Below, in pieces: positions 34,055 through 43,055 of a stretch of 64,000 nucleotides of DNA. The stretch comes from Kutzneria buriramensis (GTDB lineage: Bacteria; Actinomycetota; Actinomycetes; Mycobacteriales; Pseudonocardiaceae), in NCBI RefSeq assembly GCF_003387475.1, contig NZ_QUNO01000003.1, positions 186,001 through 250,000 of the forward strand, read 5' to 3'. Numbering within the stretch: the stretch's first letter is position 1; each line of letters begins with the position of its first letter. The translations under genes were made by a program, and so were the position numbers. The notes beneath the pieces were generated by a model. It worked only from the letters and a program-made list of their open reading frames with translations, searched no databases and was not told the DNA's origin.

Positions 34055-35581
34055 ATGAAGGCCATGAAGGGGCGCACGGACCACGTTGTGGTGGTCGGCG
34101 CCGGGCTGGCCGGGCTGTCGACGGCGCTGCACCTGCTCGGCGCGGGCCGACGGGTGACGGTCGTCGAGCGGGACCGGGTGCCCGGCGGCCGGGCGGGACA
34201 GCTCGACGTCGACGGCTACCGGCTGGACACCGGCCCGACCGTGCTGACCATGCCCGAGCTGCTGGACGAGGCGTTCGACGCGGTCGGCGACTCGCTGGCC
34301 AACCGCCTGGACCTGGTGCCGCTGCACCCCGCGTACGTGGCGCACTTCCCCGACGGCAGCACGATCGACGTGCACAGCGACGCCGACGCCATGGAGGCCG
34401 AGGTGCGGCGGGTGGCCGGCCCGGCCGAGGCCGCCGGCTACCGGCGGCTGCGCCGCTGGCTGACCGACCTGTACGCGGCCGAGCGCGACCGGTTCATCGG
34501 CGCCAACTTCGACTCCCCGCTGGACCTGGTCGGCCCGGCGCTGGCCCGGCTGGCGGCGATGGGTGCGTTCGGCAGCCTCGGCGCGAAGGTCGGCGGTTTC
34601 GTCAAGGACCGCCGCCTGCGCCGGATCTTCTCGTTCCAGGCGCTGTACGCCGGCGTGCCGCCGGAGCAGGCGCTCGCGGCGTACGCGGTGATCGCCTACA
34701 TGGACACCGTCGCCGGCGTGTGGTTCCCGCGCGGCGGGATGCGCGCCGTGCCGGAGGCGATGGCGGCGTCGGCGGCCCGCGCCGGGGCGGAGCTCCGCTA
34801 CGGCACGACCGTCGCCTGGCTGGAGCGCATCGGTTCCCGCGTGGCGGCCGTGCGTACGACTCACGGCGAGCGGATCGCTTGCGACGCCGTCGTTCTGACG
34901 CCGGATCTGCCGGCCGCGTACCGGCTGCTGGGGCACCTGCCGCGGCGGATAGTGCCGCTGCGGTGGTCGCCGTCGGCGTTCGTGCTGCACGCCGGCGTCG
35001 ACCGGTCCTGGCCGGAACTCGGCCACCACACGATCTCGTTCGGGGCGGCCTGGCGGCGCACCTTCCAGGAGCTCACCTCGACCGGCCGGCTGATGACCGA
35101 CCCGTCGCTGCTGATCACGCGGCCGACGGCGACGGATCCCACGCTGGCGCCGGAGGGCCGCCAGCTGCTGTCCGTGCTGGCGCCGACGCCGAACCTGGAG
35201 CTGGCCCCGATCGACTGGGACCGCGTTGCGCCGGCGTACCGGGACGAGCTGGTGGGGGTGCTGGAATCCCGCGGGCTGACCGGACTCGACGACTCGGTGA
35301 CGGTGGAGCGGGTGCTGTCGCCGGCCGACTGGGCCCGGCAGGGCCTGGCCGCCGGCACGCCGTTCGCCGCCGCGCACACGTTTGCGCAGACCGGGCCGTT
35401 CCGGCCGCGCAACCTGCTGCGGGGCATCGACAACGTGGTGCTGGCCGGCTGCGGGACCACGCCGGGCGTCGGCGTGCCGCCGGTGCTGATCTCGGGGCGG
35501 CTGGCCGCCGACCGGATCACCGGCGGGCGGGTCGCCGACAGCGGACGGTCTCACCACGATCTCGCCCGATCCGCGACGTGA
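34055..35581 (+). CDS. crtI: Phytoene desaturase (CrtI-like)
   Basis: This 508-aa FAD oxidoreductase introduces double bases into phytoene-type carotenoids. It has the N-terminal dinucleotide fold VVVVGAGLAGLSTALHLL, then DTGPTVLTMPELL, and the C-terminal FAD motif GCGTTPGVGVPPVLISG. ATG 34055 (MKAMKG) or 34064 may be used. No phytoene synthase (crtB) gene lies in the window, so either crtB is elsewhere or the substrate differs. The stop overlaps the acyltransferase GTG by 4 bases. Confidence 0.92.
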   Translation: MKAMKGRTDHVVVVGAGLAGLSTALHLLGAGRRVTVVERDRVPGGRAGQLDVDGYRLDTGPTVLTMPELLDEAFDAVGDSLANRLDLVPLHPAYVAHFPDGSTIDVHSDADAMEAEVRRVAGPAEAAGYRRLRRWLTDLYAAERDRFIGANFDSPLDLVGPALARLAAMGAFGSLGAKVGGFVKDRRLRRIFSFQALYAGVPPEQALAAYAVIAYMDTVAGVWFPRGGMRAVPEAMAASAARAGAELRYGTTVAWLERIGSRVAAVRTTHGERIACDAVVLTPDLPAAYRLLGHLPRRIVPLRWSPSAFVLHAGVDRSWPELGHHTISFGAAWRRTFQELTSTGRLMTDPSLLITRPTATDPTLAPEGRQLLSVLAPTPNLELAPIDWDRVAPAYRDELVGVLESRGLTGLDDSVTVERVLSPADWARQGLAAGTPFAAAHTFAQTGPFRPRNLLRGIDNVVLAGCGTTPGVGVPPVLISGRLAADRITGGRVADSGRSHHDLARSAT

Positions 35582-36384
35582 GCCAGAACCGGGCCACCCG
35601 ATCGTGCGAAAGTCTTAGCGTGCTCATCCCGGAGGCGACCCACGACGCCGGCACCGCGCCACGCGGCCCGCTCGCGAAGATCCGACTGACCCTGCGCACC
35701 CCCAAGCGGGGCCGCGGCTTCTGGTACGGCCTGGCCATCGACGTGCTGTGGCCGTTCGTGATGGTCTTCACCCGGTCCGGCTGGTTCGGCGGGTCGAACA
35801 TCCCCGCCGAGGGGCCGGTGCTGATCGCCAGCAACCACGTGTCGTTCGCGGATCCGGTGACGGTGACCGCGTATGTGCTGGCGCACGGCCGCATTCCCCG
35901 CTACCTGGCCAAGGCCGGGCTGTGGCAGATCCCGGTGGTGCGCAGCGTGCTGGCTGGCGGCAGGCACATCCCCGTGCACCGGGGCACGTCGAAGGCGACG
36001 GACGCGTACCGGGACGCCGTGAAGTCCCTGGAGAGCGGGGAATGCGTGCTGGTGTTCCCCGAGGGGACGTTCACGGCGGATCCGGACGGCTGGCCGTCGG
36101 TGAAGCAGGCCAAGAGCGGCATCGCCCGGCTGGCGCTGGCCACCGGGGTGCCGGTGGTGCCGATCGGCCACTGGGGCACGCAGAACGTGTTGCCGCAGAA
36201 GGCAAAGCTGCCCAGGCTGCTGCCGCGCAAGCGGGTGGTGATCCGCACCGGGCCGCCCGTCGACCTGTCGGACCTGCTCGGCCGGGAGCAGACCCGTGAC
36301 GTGGTCGCGGAGGCGACCCGGCGGATCATGGACGCGATCACCGAGCAGCTGGAACTGGCCCGCGGCGAGAAGGCCCCGAATTGA
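35578..36384 (+). CDS. 1-acyl-sn-glycerol-3-phosphate acyltransferase-like (PlsC family)
   Basis: This ~268-aa acyltransferase has the catalytic HX4D motif SNHVSFADP, the substrate Arg region GGRHIPVHRG, the block VFPEGTFTAD, and PVVPIGHWG. It most likely acylates lysophosphatidic acid; acylation of a terpenoid product is possible given the neighbours. The GTG at 35578 overlaps the crtI stop; a second GTG at 35620 is an alternative start. A hydrophobic segment (about residues 46-61) should anchor it to the membrane. Confidence 0.85.
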   Translation: MSQNRATRSCESLSVLIPEATHDAGTAPRGPLAKIRLTLRTPKRGRGFWYGLAIDVLWPFVMVFTRSGWFGGSNIPAEGPVLIASNHVSFADPVTVTAYVLAHGRIPRYLAKAGLWQIPVVRSVLAGGRHIPVHRGTSKATDAYRDAVKSLESGECVLVFPEGTFTADPDGWPSVKQAKSGIARLALATGVPVVPIGHWGTQNVLPQKAKLPRLLPRKRVVIRTGPPVDLSDLLGREQTRDVVAEATRRIMDAITEQLELARGEKAPN

Positions 36385-36406
36385 CCCGATGCCATCGGGC
36401 ATGAAA

Positions 36407-36694
36407 TCACGGAATCGCAGGAAAGGAGGTGTCGCAATGTTCGGCATTCCTGCCATCGAAGAGGCCGGAGCAGAGTGACACCTTCACGACGGGCCCCTTG
36501 AAGAAGACCTGCGAGGCCGTCCCGCTGTCACCGCCAGGCGTTGTGAGCCGCAGCCTTTCGTTGTCCCGGAACGTGAAGTCCGCAAAAGCGAAGTGCGCGG
36601 AGTCCTTGACGATGCCGGCGTTGATCGCGACGGAGGCGGACGCCGACCCGGCCGCGGTCACCGCACGCAGAACTATCCGGTATGCAAATTCCAC
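36407..36694 (-). CDS. Possible small protein or 3' remnant of a secreted-protein gene
   Basis: This 95-aa frame starts with GTG and reads YRIVLRAVTAAGSASASV, then DSAHFAFADFTFRDNERLRL and VVKVSLCSGLFDGRN. It has two Cys, beta-strand character, and mostly G/C third positions except in the first seven codons. A stop lies eight codons upstream of the GTG. The minus-strand sequence before it, in another frame, reads SLIPVAIADSG, like the end of a signal peptide, so this may be a frameshifted secreted-protein gene. It is downstream of the FUSC gene on the same strand. Status uncertain. Confidence 0.4.
   Translation of the reverse strand: MEFAYRIVLRAVTAAGSASASVAINAGIVKDSAHFAFADFTFRDNERLRLTTPGGDSGTASQVFFKGPVVKVSLCSGLFDGRNAEHCDTSFPAIP
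36437..36478 (+). CDS. Putative 13-aa peptide with a perfect ribosome-binding site
   Basis: AAAGGAGGT at 36422-36430 is a perfect Shine-Dalgarno sequence 6 bases before ATG 36437. The frame encodes MFGIPAIEEAGAE and stops at 36478. It follows the acyltransferase gene by 52 bases, after a small hairpin (CCCGAT-GCC-ATCGGG). No longer frame follows in phase. It lies antisense to the end of the 95-aa frame, so at most one of the two is likely to matter. Function is unknown. Confidence 0.45.
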   Translation: MFGIPAIEEAGAE

Positions 36695-36840
36695 TGTCCG
36701 CGATCGCCACGGGAATCAGGCTTTCGGCTCCGGCGACCGGACCAAAACGTCGACACTGCGCTACGCCGAACGTCATCAGGCGACCCCAGGTACACATTAC
36801 GGCCGCCGGTCGCGAAAACCTTACCCGGTTGACCGCGATT
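36479..36840. other. Gene-poor stretch
   Basis: Apart from the uncertain minus-strand frame, nothing recognisable is present between the tiny ORF and the FUSC gene. Local composition is less G/C-biased (around 36660-36780), as in decayed sequence. Confidence 0.5.
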
Positions 36841-39270
36841 TCAACGCCAGGCGTCCCGCTCCGCCTCGAGCACCACGTCCTTGGTCACCGGCCCGGCCGG
36901 CACGGTGACCAGGTCGGCGCTGGGATGCCGGCCGGGGCTGGAGGCGATCAGCAGGTACGTCCCGCTCTGCGGCACCTCGATCCGGAACCGCCCGTCGTCG
37001 GCGGGCACGGACCGGCCGACCTGCCGGCCCTTCCCGTCCACCAGCGTCAGCGCGGCATCGGCCAGCGGCGACCCGTCGGCGTCGCGGACCTGGCCCAGCA
37101 GCCGGGACGTCACGGCGTCGACCTCGTCGCTGGGCTCGGTGTCGGTGTCGTCGGACAGCCCCAGCGGCCGGGCCAGCGCGACGATCAACTCGTCCAGGTG
37201 GTCGAAACTGGCCATGATCCGCCGCGCGACGGCGTCATCGGGCTCGCCGCCCTCAGCGAGATGCCGGGGCCGCACGTGCGACGACAAGGCGTCGCCGGCG
37301 ACGACCTGCTTCCGGTCACCGTCCGCGCCGCCGACGGCGGCGATCAACCGCCCCAGGTTCTCGACGATACGACTGCTGGTCCGTGGCAGCCGATCATCGG
37401 ACGCCAGCAGCGCCGGCTCGGCATTGGCGGCCAGGCTCCGCGCGTAGTAGGCGCTGCTTCCCAGCAACGCCAACAGATGCCGGAGCTCGCTGCGCTGATT
37501 CCGGTACGGGCTGATCACATGCGTCATCGGCTCCGCGGCCTTGCGCAGGTCGGCCAGCTTCTTGTCGATCTCCCGCGACTGGTCGATGAGGTCCACGGTG
37601 TCGGCGTCGCGCAGCAGCCCGGTGGCGTCGGAAATGAAGCGCCGCAACGCCTCCAGCACGGCGGCGATGTCTTCCTTGATCAACGCCCGGGTCTTCGTCG
37701 GCAGCACCAGCACGGCCGCGATCCCGCCGGCGAACGCGCCGATCATCGTCTCTTCCAGCCGCAGCACCAGAACCTCGGGCGTGAACGTGCCGATCAGGCT
37801 GTACAGCAGCGCCAGCATCATCGTCATGAAGAACGTCATGAGGCCGTACGAGACCTGCACGACGTACACGCCGAGCGAGATGCAGCCGATGATCAGAATC
37901 AGGATCAGCACGTTCTGGCCGGACACCAGCGACGCGGCGACCATGCCGGCGAGAATGCCGAGCAATGTGCCCACCGTGCGCCGGAAACCGCGGATCAGGA
38001 TGTCGCCGCGCGAGGTCGTGTTGGCGAACACCAGGAAGGCCGTGATCACCGCCCAGTACCAGCGCTGGGTCGACACGAACTCGCCGCCGAGGATCGCCAG
38101 CCCGGCGCCGATCACCGCCTGGATCGCCTGCCGCGTGGTCAACCGCAGCCCGGTCTGCGCCGGCGGCGCGGTCGGCGACGCCGGGGGCTCGTCGTCCGGC
38201 TGGCGGTGCCGCCCGGGGTGATCGTCCATCACGACGGCGGGCAGGTCCGACTCCAGCTCGGCCCGCGCCGAGGTGATGCTGACGGCCAGCTCCCGCACGG
38301 CGCGCCGCAACCGCGTCACGTGCGGCGGATTGTCCACGGCGTCCAGCTGCCGGCCGATCGCCGCGAGCCGGGTCATCGAGTCGTCGTCCTCGTACGCCAG
38401 CGCCGGCCGCGGATCGCGCCCCGCCAGCACGCGCAGCTCCCTCAGCTCGCCGACCAGCCCGGCACGAAGATCGTCGGGAACGGCCCCGCCGGCCACCAGC
38501 CGCCGCGCCGCGATGGCCAGCCGCTCGCCGGTGAGCTCGATGTCCACGACGTCCATCTGCCACTGGTCGAACTGGGTCGGCTCGACCAGGTCCGCCAGTT
38601 CGGTCTCCACCATCAGCGCGCACTCGTGCAGCCGCGCCACCCGCTTGCGCAGCTGCTCCTGACGGCGGTCGTCCGGCTCCTCGACCAGGTGCGCGGCGGC
38701 GTCGACCAGCTGTGCGAGCCTCGCTCGGAAAGCCACCACGATCCGCCGCAGGTTCAGCCGCGGCCGCCGGGGCACCAGCACGAAGTGCGAGAACGCCGAG
38801 CAGCACAGCGCCACCACCACCGCGAACAGCAGCTGCGGCAGCTGCGGCACGGTGGCGTGGATGAACAGCGAGAAGAAGAACGTCATGAACGCGACCATGC
38901 CGACGGCGAACCCGCGCGGGGCGTATCGCCGCAGGTAGACGGCCACGAAGATGATCACGAGGAAGGCGCCGTCGGCGATCCCCCGCCACGGCGCCAGCAG
39001 CGCGCTGGTGGTGATCGACACCCCGGCCGACACCGGCAGCAGCAGGAACGTGCCGGCCTTGGCCCGCGCGGTCTTGTCGTTGACCGACATCGCCGACATC
39101 ATCGCCACGATCGTGCCGAGCATGATCGCGGTGATGGGCAGGCCGAGCAGCGCGAGCGCCGCGATCGCCAGCACCACGCTGGCCGCCGTGCGGATCGCCT
39201 GCCGGAGCCGGAGCGTGCCCGGATCGGCCGCGGCGAACCGATCGAGCACGGCGTCGAACACGTGCCTCAT
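36841..39270 (-). CDS. FUSC-family membrane transporter with C-terminal carboxypeptidase-regulatory-like domain
   Basis: This 809-aa protein has two FUSC-type blocks of about six hydrophobic segments (about residues 20-180 and 410-570) separated by a long cytoplasmic helical region. This is the layout of aromatic-acid/fusaric-acid efflux proteins (YccS, AaeB). The tail (about 725-805) contains LLGQVRDADGSPLADAALTLVDGKGRQVG, a carboxypeptidase-regulatory-like beta domain rarely seen on FUSC proteins. The start MRHVFDAVLDRF at 39270 avoids a low-complexity longer frame. GNAT and LacI genes lie upstream on the same strand, so the LacI may control export. Confidence 0.87.
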   Translation of the reverse strand: MRHVFDAVLDRFAAADPGTLRLRQAIRTAASVVLAIAALALLGLPITAIMLGTIVAMMSAMSVNDKTARAKAGTFLLLPVSAGVSITTSALLAPWRGIADGAFLVIIFVAVYLRRYAPRGFAVGMVAFMTFFFSLFIHATVPQLPQLLFAVVVALCCSAFSHFVLVPRRPRLNLRRIVVAFRARLAQLVDAAAHLVEEPDDRRQEQLRKRVARLHECALMVETELADLVEPTQFDQWQMDVVDIELTGERLAIAARRLVAGGAVPDDLRAGLVGELRELRVLAGRDPRPALAYEDDDSMTRLAAIGRQLDAVDNPPHVTRLRRAVRELAVSITSARAELESDLPAVVMDDHPGRHRQPDDEPPASPTAPPAQTGLRLTTRQAIQAVIGAGLAILGGEFVSTQRWYWAVITAFLVFANTTSRGDILIRGFRRTVGTLLGILAGMVAASLVSGQNVLILILIIGCISLGVYVVQVSYGLMTFFMTMMLALLYSLIGTFTPEVLVLRLEETMIGAFAGGIAAVLVLPTKTRALIKEDIAAVLEALRRFISDATGLLRDADTVDLIDQSREIDKKLADLRKAAEPMTHVISPYRNQRSELRHLLALLGSSAYYARSLAANAEPALLASDDRLPRTSSRIVENLGRLIAAVGGADGDRKQVVAGDALSSHVRPRHLAEGGEPDDAVARRIMASFDHLDELIVALARPLGLSDDTDTEPSDEVDAVTSRLLGQVRDADGSPLADAALTLVDGKGRQVGRSVPADDGRFRIEVPQSGTYLLIASSPGRHPSADLVTVPAGPVTKDVVLEAERDAWR

Positions 39271-39298
39271 AGGCTGACGACTATGCCGTACGCGGTGG

Positions 39299-39772
39299 TC
39301 AGGCGGTGAGTCGGTAGATGTGCTCGACCACGTCCCGCCCCACCCCGTCGGCATAGGACGTCTCGGTGCCGATCCGCGCGAAGCCCGCCTTCGCGAGCAC
39401 CCGGGCCGAGCCGATGTTGTGCTCGGCGACCCGCGCGTACAGCGGCCTCGTCGCCTCGACCAGCAGAAACGCGCCGAGGGCGGCGGAGGCGAGCCCGCGG
39501 CCCCACCGGGAGGGGGCGATCCAGTAGGTGATCTCCCGCTCCCCCTCCATGGTGAAGCTCCCGATCGTGCCGACCAGGCCGTCCCCGTCGGCTATCGCCC
39601 GAACGAGCACGTCCGGATTGCTTCGAATGCGCGCGTAGTGGGCGTCGAACGCCGCCCGGTCCGACGGATCGGCCCGGGTGAAGGCCGCCATCGCGACCGC
39701 GGTCGGATCCCGCTCCCACTCGAAGATCCGGTCGAGATCGGCGTCGTCGAGCGCCCGCAGCACCAGGTCCAT
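39299..39772 (-). CDS. GNAT-family N-acetyltransferase
   Basis: This 157-aa RimJ/RimL-type acetyltransferase has the acetyl-CoA motif SRWGRGLASAAL, the earlier strand EITYWIAP, and the C-terminal NIGSARVLAKAGF. It starts 9 bases after the LacI stop and ends 28 bases before the FUSC start, consistent with one transcript. Its substrate is not known; acetylation of a compound exported by FUSC is speculative. Confidence 0.87.
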   Translation of the reverse strand: MDLVLRALDDADLDRIFEWERDPTAVAMAAFTRADPSDRAAFDAHYARIRSNPDVLVRAIADGDGLVGTIGSFTMEGEREITYWIAPSRWGRGLASAALGAFLLVEATRPLYARVAEHNIGSARVLAKAGFARIGTETSYADGVGRDVVEHIYRLTA

Positions 39773-39781
39773 GCCGGCACG

Positions 39782-40786
39782 CTACGCGGAGCGGCGGATC
39801 ACCAGCTTGGGGCGCACCACCGGCCAGTGCGTCGCCGCCGAGGTCTGCTCGGCCAGGATCAGCCCCACCTGCTCGACCGCCAGCTCGCCGATCCGGCGCT
39901 TGTCGATGTGCAGAGTGGTCAGCGGCGGGTCGACCAGCTCGCCGAGCTGCAACCCGTCGAAGCCGATCACCGCGCAGTCCGACGGCACCTCCCGGCCCAG
40001 CCCTCGCGCCGCCTGCACCGCGCCCACCGCAATCAGGTCGTTGAAGGCGAACACGGCCGTCAGATCGGGGTGGGCCCCGAGCAGGGCCTCCATCGCGGCC
40101 GCGCCGCCGGCGACCGACTGGTCGCAGTCGAAGATCCACCCCTCGTCGACGGCCAGCCCCAGCTCCTGGGACACCGACAGGTAGTGCTGCCGGCGGCCGC
40201 TCTGCGACGGGTACGGGGCGCCGTCCAGCATGCCGATCCGGTTGTGCCCGGACGACACGAGGTGCCGCATGCCGGCCAGCACACCGCCCTCGATGTCGAT
40301 CCGCACCGACCCCAGCCGCGGCGACGTGCTGGGCCGCTCCAGCAGCACCAGCGGCACCCCGCCGGCGTGCCGCTCCAGCTCGTCGTCGGTATTGCCGAGG
40401 TAGCCGACGATCGCGTCGGCCTGGTGCGACAGCACCTCCAGCGCCGTCAGCTCGCGCTCCAGCGAGTACTGGGTGTCGCACACGACCACGTGCCAGCCGC
40501 GGTGCTCGGCGGCGGCCAGCACGCCGGCGCAGACCTCCGGGAAGAACGGGTTGACCAGGTCGGAGATGATCAGGCCGATGGTGGTGGTGTCCTGCTTGAC
40601 CAGTCCCCGGGCGAAGCGGCTGGGCCGGTAGCCCAGGGTGCGCACCGCCTCCAGCACCCGCTGCTTGGTGGACGGCGTTATCTCGGCCATGTCGTTGACC
40701 GCCCGGGAGACGGTCTGCCGCGACACCCCCGCCAGTCTCGCGACGTCCTCGATGGTCGCTCGGCCCCGGCGTCCTGGTGTGTTCAT
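39782..40786 (-). CDS. LacI-family transcriptional regulator
   Basis: This 334-aa repressor has the N-terminal helix-turn-helix TIEDVARLAGVSRQTVSRAVN and hinge helix region, followed by a periplasmic-binding-like ligand domain (from about residue 66, TIGLIISDLVNPFF). The C-terminal domain shows the usual FAFNDLIAVGAVQAA and VIGFDGLQLGE blocks. It probably regulates its own operon (GNAT, FUSC) or the divergent phosphoglucomutase gene. Ligand is probably a sugar or related small molecule. Confidence 0.9.
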   Translation of the reverse strand: MNTPGRRGRATIEDVARLAGVSRQTVSRAVNDMAEITPSTKQRVLEAVRTLGYRPSRFARGLVKQDTTTIGLIISDLVNPFFPEVCAGVLAAAEHRGWHVVVCDTQYSLERELTALEVLSHQADAIVGYLGNTDDELERHAGGVPLVLLERPSTSPRLGSVRIDIEGGVLAGMRHLVSSGHNRIGMLDGAPYPSQSGRRQHYLSVSQELGLAVDEGWIFDCDQSVAGGAAAMEALLGAHPDLTAVFAFNDLIAVGAVQAARGLGREVPSDCAVIGFDGLQLGELVDPPLTTLHIDKRRIGELAVEQVGLILAEQTSAATHWPVVRPKLVIRRSA

Positions 40787-40904
40787 TTGCCCTTCCTCGC
40801 TCGGATCACTACCCGCTACCTGATTCCATCCGGGGCCGACGGAAAACCGCCGTCAGGGTGAGAGGATGCCTACCGCCCACAGCGCGTCACGAGGAGGAGC
40901 CCGG

Positions 40905-42542
40905 ATGTCGGTGGACCCCAGGGCCGGCCAGCCCGCACAGCCGTCCGATCTGGTCGACCTGGCCAAGCTCGTCACGGCCTACTACGCCGAGCACCCGGAC
41001 CCGTCGGTGCCCGAGCAGCGGGTCGCCTTCGGCACCTCCGGACACCGCGGCTCGGCGCTGTCGACGGCCTTCAACGAGGACCACATCCTGGCCACCAGCC
41101 AGGCGATCTGCGAGTACCGCGCGGGTCGGGGCATCACCGGCCCGCTGTTCATGGGCAAGGACACGCACGCCCTGTCCGAGCCGGCGTTCGTGAGCGCGCT
41201 GGAGGTGTTCGCGGCCAACGGCGTGCGGGTGCTGATCGACAGCCGCGACGGCTACACGCCGACGCCGGCGCTGTCCCGCGCGATCCTCGCGTACAACGAG
41301 AACCCCGGCGACCGGGCCGACGGCGTGGTCATCACGCCGTCGCACAATCCCCCACGCGATGGTGGTTTCAAGTACAACCCGCCCAACGGTGGCCCGGCCG
41401 ACACCGACGTGACGCGCTGGATCCAGGACCGCGCCAACGAGTTGCTGGCCGCCGGACTGGACGGCGTGAAGCGGGTGACGTACGCGAAGGCTCTCGCCGC
41501 GGAGACCACCGGCCGCTACGACTTCCTCGACGCGTACGTGGGCGCGTTGCCGACGGCCGTGGACATGGACGTGATCCGGGAGTCCGGGCTTCGCATCGGC
41601 GCGGACCCGCTGGGCGGCGCCTCGGTCGCCTACTGGGCGGAGATCGCCGACCGGTACAAGCTCCAGATGACCGTGGTGAACCCGTTGGTGGACGCCACCT
41701 TCCGGTTCATGACGCTGGACTGGGACGGCAAGATCCGGATGGACTGCTCGTCGCCGAACGCGATGGCCTCGCTGATCGGCCGCCGCGCCGAGTTCGACCT
41801 GGCCACCGGCAACGACGCGGACGCCGACCGGCACGGCATCGTCACTCCCGACGCCGGCCTGCTCAACCCCAACCACTTCCTGGCCGTCGCCGTGGACTAC
41901 CTCTATCGGCACCGCGACGGCTGGGCCGCGGACGCCGCCGTCGGCAAGACGCTGGTCAGCTCGTCCATGATCGACCGGGTGACCGCGAGCCTGGGCCGGC
42001 GGCTGGTGGAGGTGCCGGTCGGCTTCAAGTGGTTCGTGCCGGGCCTGCTGGACGGCAGCGTCGCCTTCGGCGGCGAGGAGAGCGCCGGGGCCTCGTTCCT
42101 GCGCCTGGACGGCAGCGTGTGGACCACCGACAAGGACGGGCTGCTGCTCTGCCTGCTGGCGGCGGAGATCACCGCGAGCACCGGCAAGACCCCGAGCCAG
42201 CGCTACGCGGAGCTGGTCGGCGAGTTCGGCGATCCCAGCTACGCCCGGGTCGACGCGCCGGCCACCCGTGGGGAGAAGGCCAAGCTGGCCAAGCTCTCCC
42301 CCGACGCCGTCACCGCGACCGAACTGGCCGGCGAGCCGATCGAGCAGCGGCTGACCGAGGCCCCCGGCAACGGCGCGGCGCTGGGCGGACTCAAGGTCAC
42401 CACCCGATCGGGGTGGTTCGCGGCGCGGCCGTCGGGCACCGAGGACGTGTACAAGATCTACGCCGAGAGCTTCCAGGGCCCCGACCACCTGGCCCGGATC
42501 CAGCAGGAGGCCCGGGAGGTCGTGTCGCAGGCGCTCGCCTAG
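40905..42542 (+). CDS. pgm: Alpha-D-phosphoglucomutase
   Basis: This enzyme interconverts glucose 1-phosphate and glucose 6-phosphate. The 545-aa protein has the N-terminal [12 protein letters not shown], the phosphoserine loop [13 protein letters not shown], the Mg loop [11 protein letters not shown], the sugar-binding [10 protein letters not shown], and the phosphate-binding RPSGTED. All catalytic elements are present. ATG 40905 is preceded by GAGGAGG. It supplies glucose 1-phosphate for glycogen, trehalose and cell-wall sugars. Confidence 0.95.
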   Translation: MSVDPRAGQPAQPSDLVDLAKLVTAYYAEHPDPSVPEQRVAFGTSGHRGSALSTAFNEDHILATSQAICEYRAGRGITGPLFMGKDTHALSEPAFVSALEVFAANGVRVLIDSRDGYTPTPALSRAILAYNENPGDRADGVVITPSHNPPRDGGFKYNPPNGGPADTDVTRWIQDRANELLAAGLDGVKRVTYAKALAAETTGRYDFLDAYVGALPTAVDMDVIRESGLRIGADPLGGASVAYWAEIADRYKLQMTVVNPLVDATFRFMTLDWDGKIRMDCSSPNAMASLIGRRAEFDLATGNDADADRHGIVTPDAGLLNPNHFLAVAVDYLYRHRDGWAADAAVGKTLVSSSMIDRVTASLGRRLVEVPVGFKWFVPGLLDGSVAFGGEESAGASFLRLDGSVWTTDKDGLLLCLLAAEITASTGKTPSQRYAELVGEFGDPSYARVDAPATRGEKAKLAKLSPDAVTATELAGEPIEQRLTEAPGNGAALGGLKVTTRSGWFAARPSGTEDVYKIYAESFQGPDHLARIQQEAREVVSQALA

Positions 42543-42578
42543 GGGAATGTGGTCCCGGACACGGTGGTTGCAGCGGAC

Positions 42579-42989
42579 ATGGATCTGGACGCTGCCAGGG
42601 AAGTCATCCGGAGCCAGCACCGCGCGGTGCTGGCCACCACCCGTGCCGACGGCTCGACGCAGATGTCGCCGGTGACGGTGGACGTCGACCCCGAGGGCTA
42701 CGTGGTGATCAGCACCCGGGAGACCGCGTACAAGCTCAAGCACATCCTGCGGAATCCGCAGGTGGCGGTGTGTGTGCTGCCCGACGAGTTCTTCGGCCGC
42801 TGGATCCAGGTCGAGGGCACGGCGTCGGTGGTGCACCTGCCCGAGGCGATGGACGGGCTGGTCGAGTACTACCGGCGGGTGTCGGGCGAGCACCCGGACT
42901 GGGACGACTACCGGGCCGCCATGGTCCGGGACAAGCGCGTGCTGGTCCGGATCGACATCGCCAAGGCCGGTCCGGACCGCAACGGCTGA
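42579..42989 (+). CDS. PPOX-class F420-dependent oxidoreductase-like protein
   Basis: This 136-aa split-barrel flavin/deazaflavin-binding protein starts MDLDAAREVIRSQHRAVLATTRADG, typical of the PPOX-type F420 family, with QMSPVTVDVDPEGYVVIST and the later cofactor segment RETAYKLKHILRNPQVAVCV. It probably reduces an organic substrate with F420H2. A GTG ten codons upstream (42549) is an alternative start. The 57-bp palindrome follows 7 bases after the stop. Confidence 0.87.
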   Translation: MDLDAAREVIRSQHRAVLATTRADGSTQMSPVTVDVDPEGYVVISTRETAYKLKHILRNPQVAVCVLPDEFFGRWIQVEGTASVVHLPEAMDGLVEYYRRVSGEHPDWDDYRAAMVRDKRVLVRIDIAKAGPDRNG

Positions 42990-42996
42990 GGACTTG

Positions 42997-43053
42997 ATGC
43001 AGGGAAGGACGCCTTACCCTCGGTCAACGCGGGTAAGGCGTCCTTCCCTGCAT
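42997..43053. repeat. 57-bp palindromic repeat, copy 2 (bidirectional terminator)
   Basis: The 23-base arms (42997-43019 and 43031-43053) are identical to those of the copy at 28772-28828. The 11-base loop tcggtcaacgc is the reverse complement of the first loop with one change, so this copy is inverted. It again separates two convergent genes. Confidence 0.93.
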
Positions 43054-43055
43054 GG

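Noticed and set aside
32905-36384. Full carotenoid biosynthetic cluster
   Set aside because: Only a prenyl synthase and a desaturase are present; no phytoene synthase, cyclase or other carotenoid gene is in the window.
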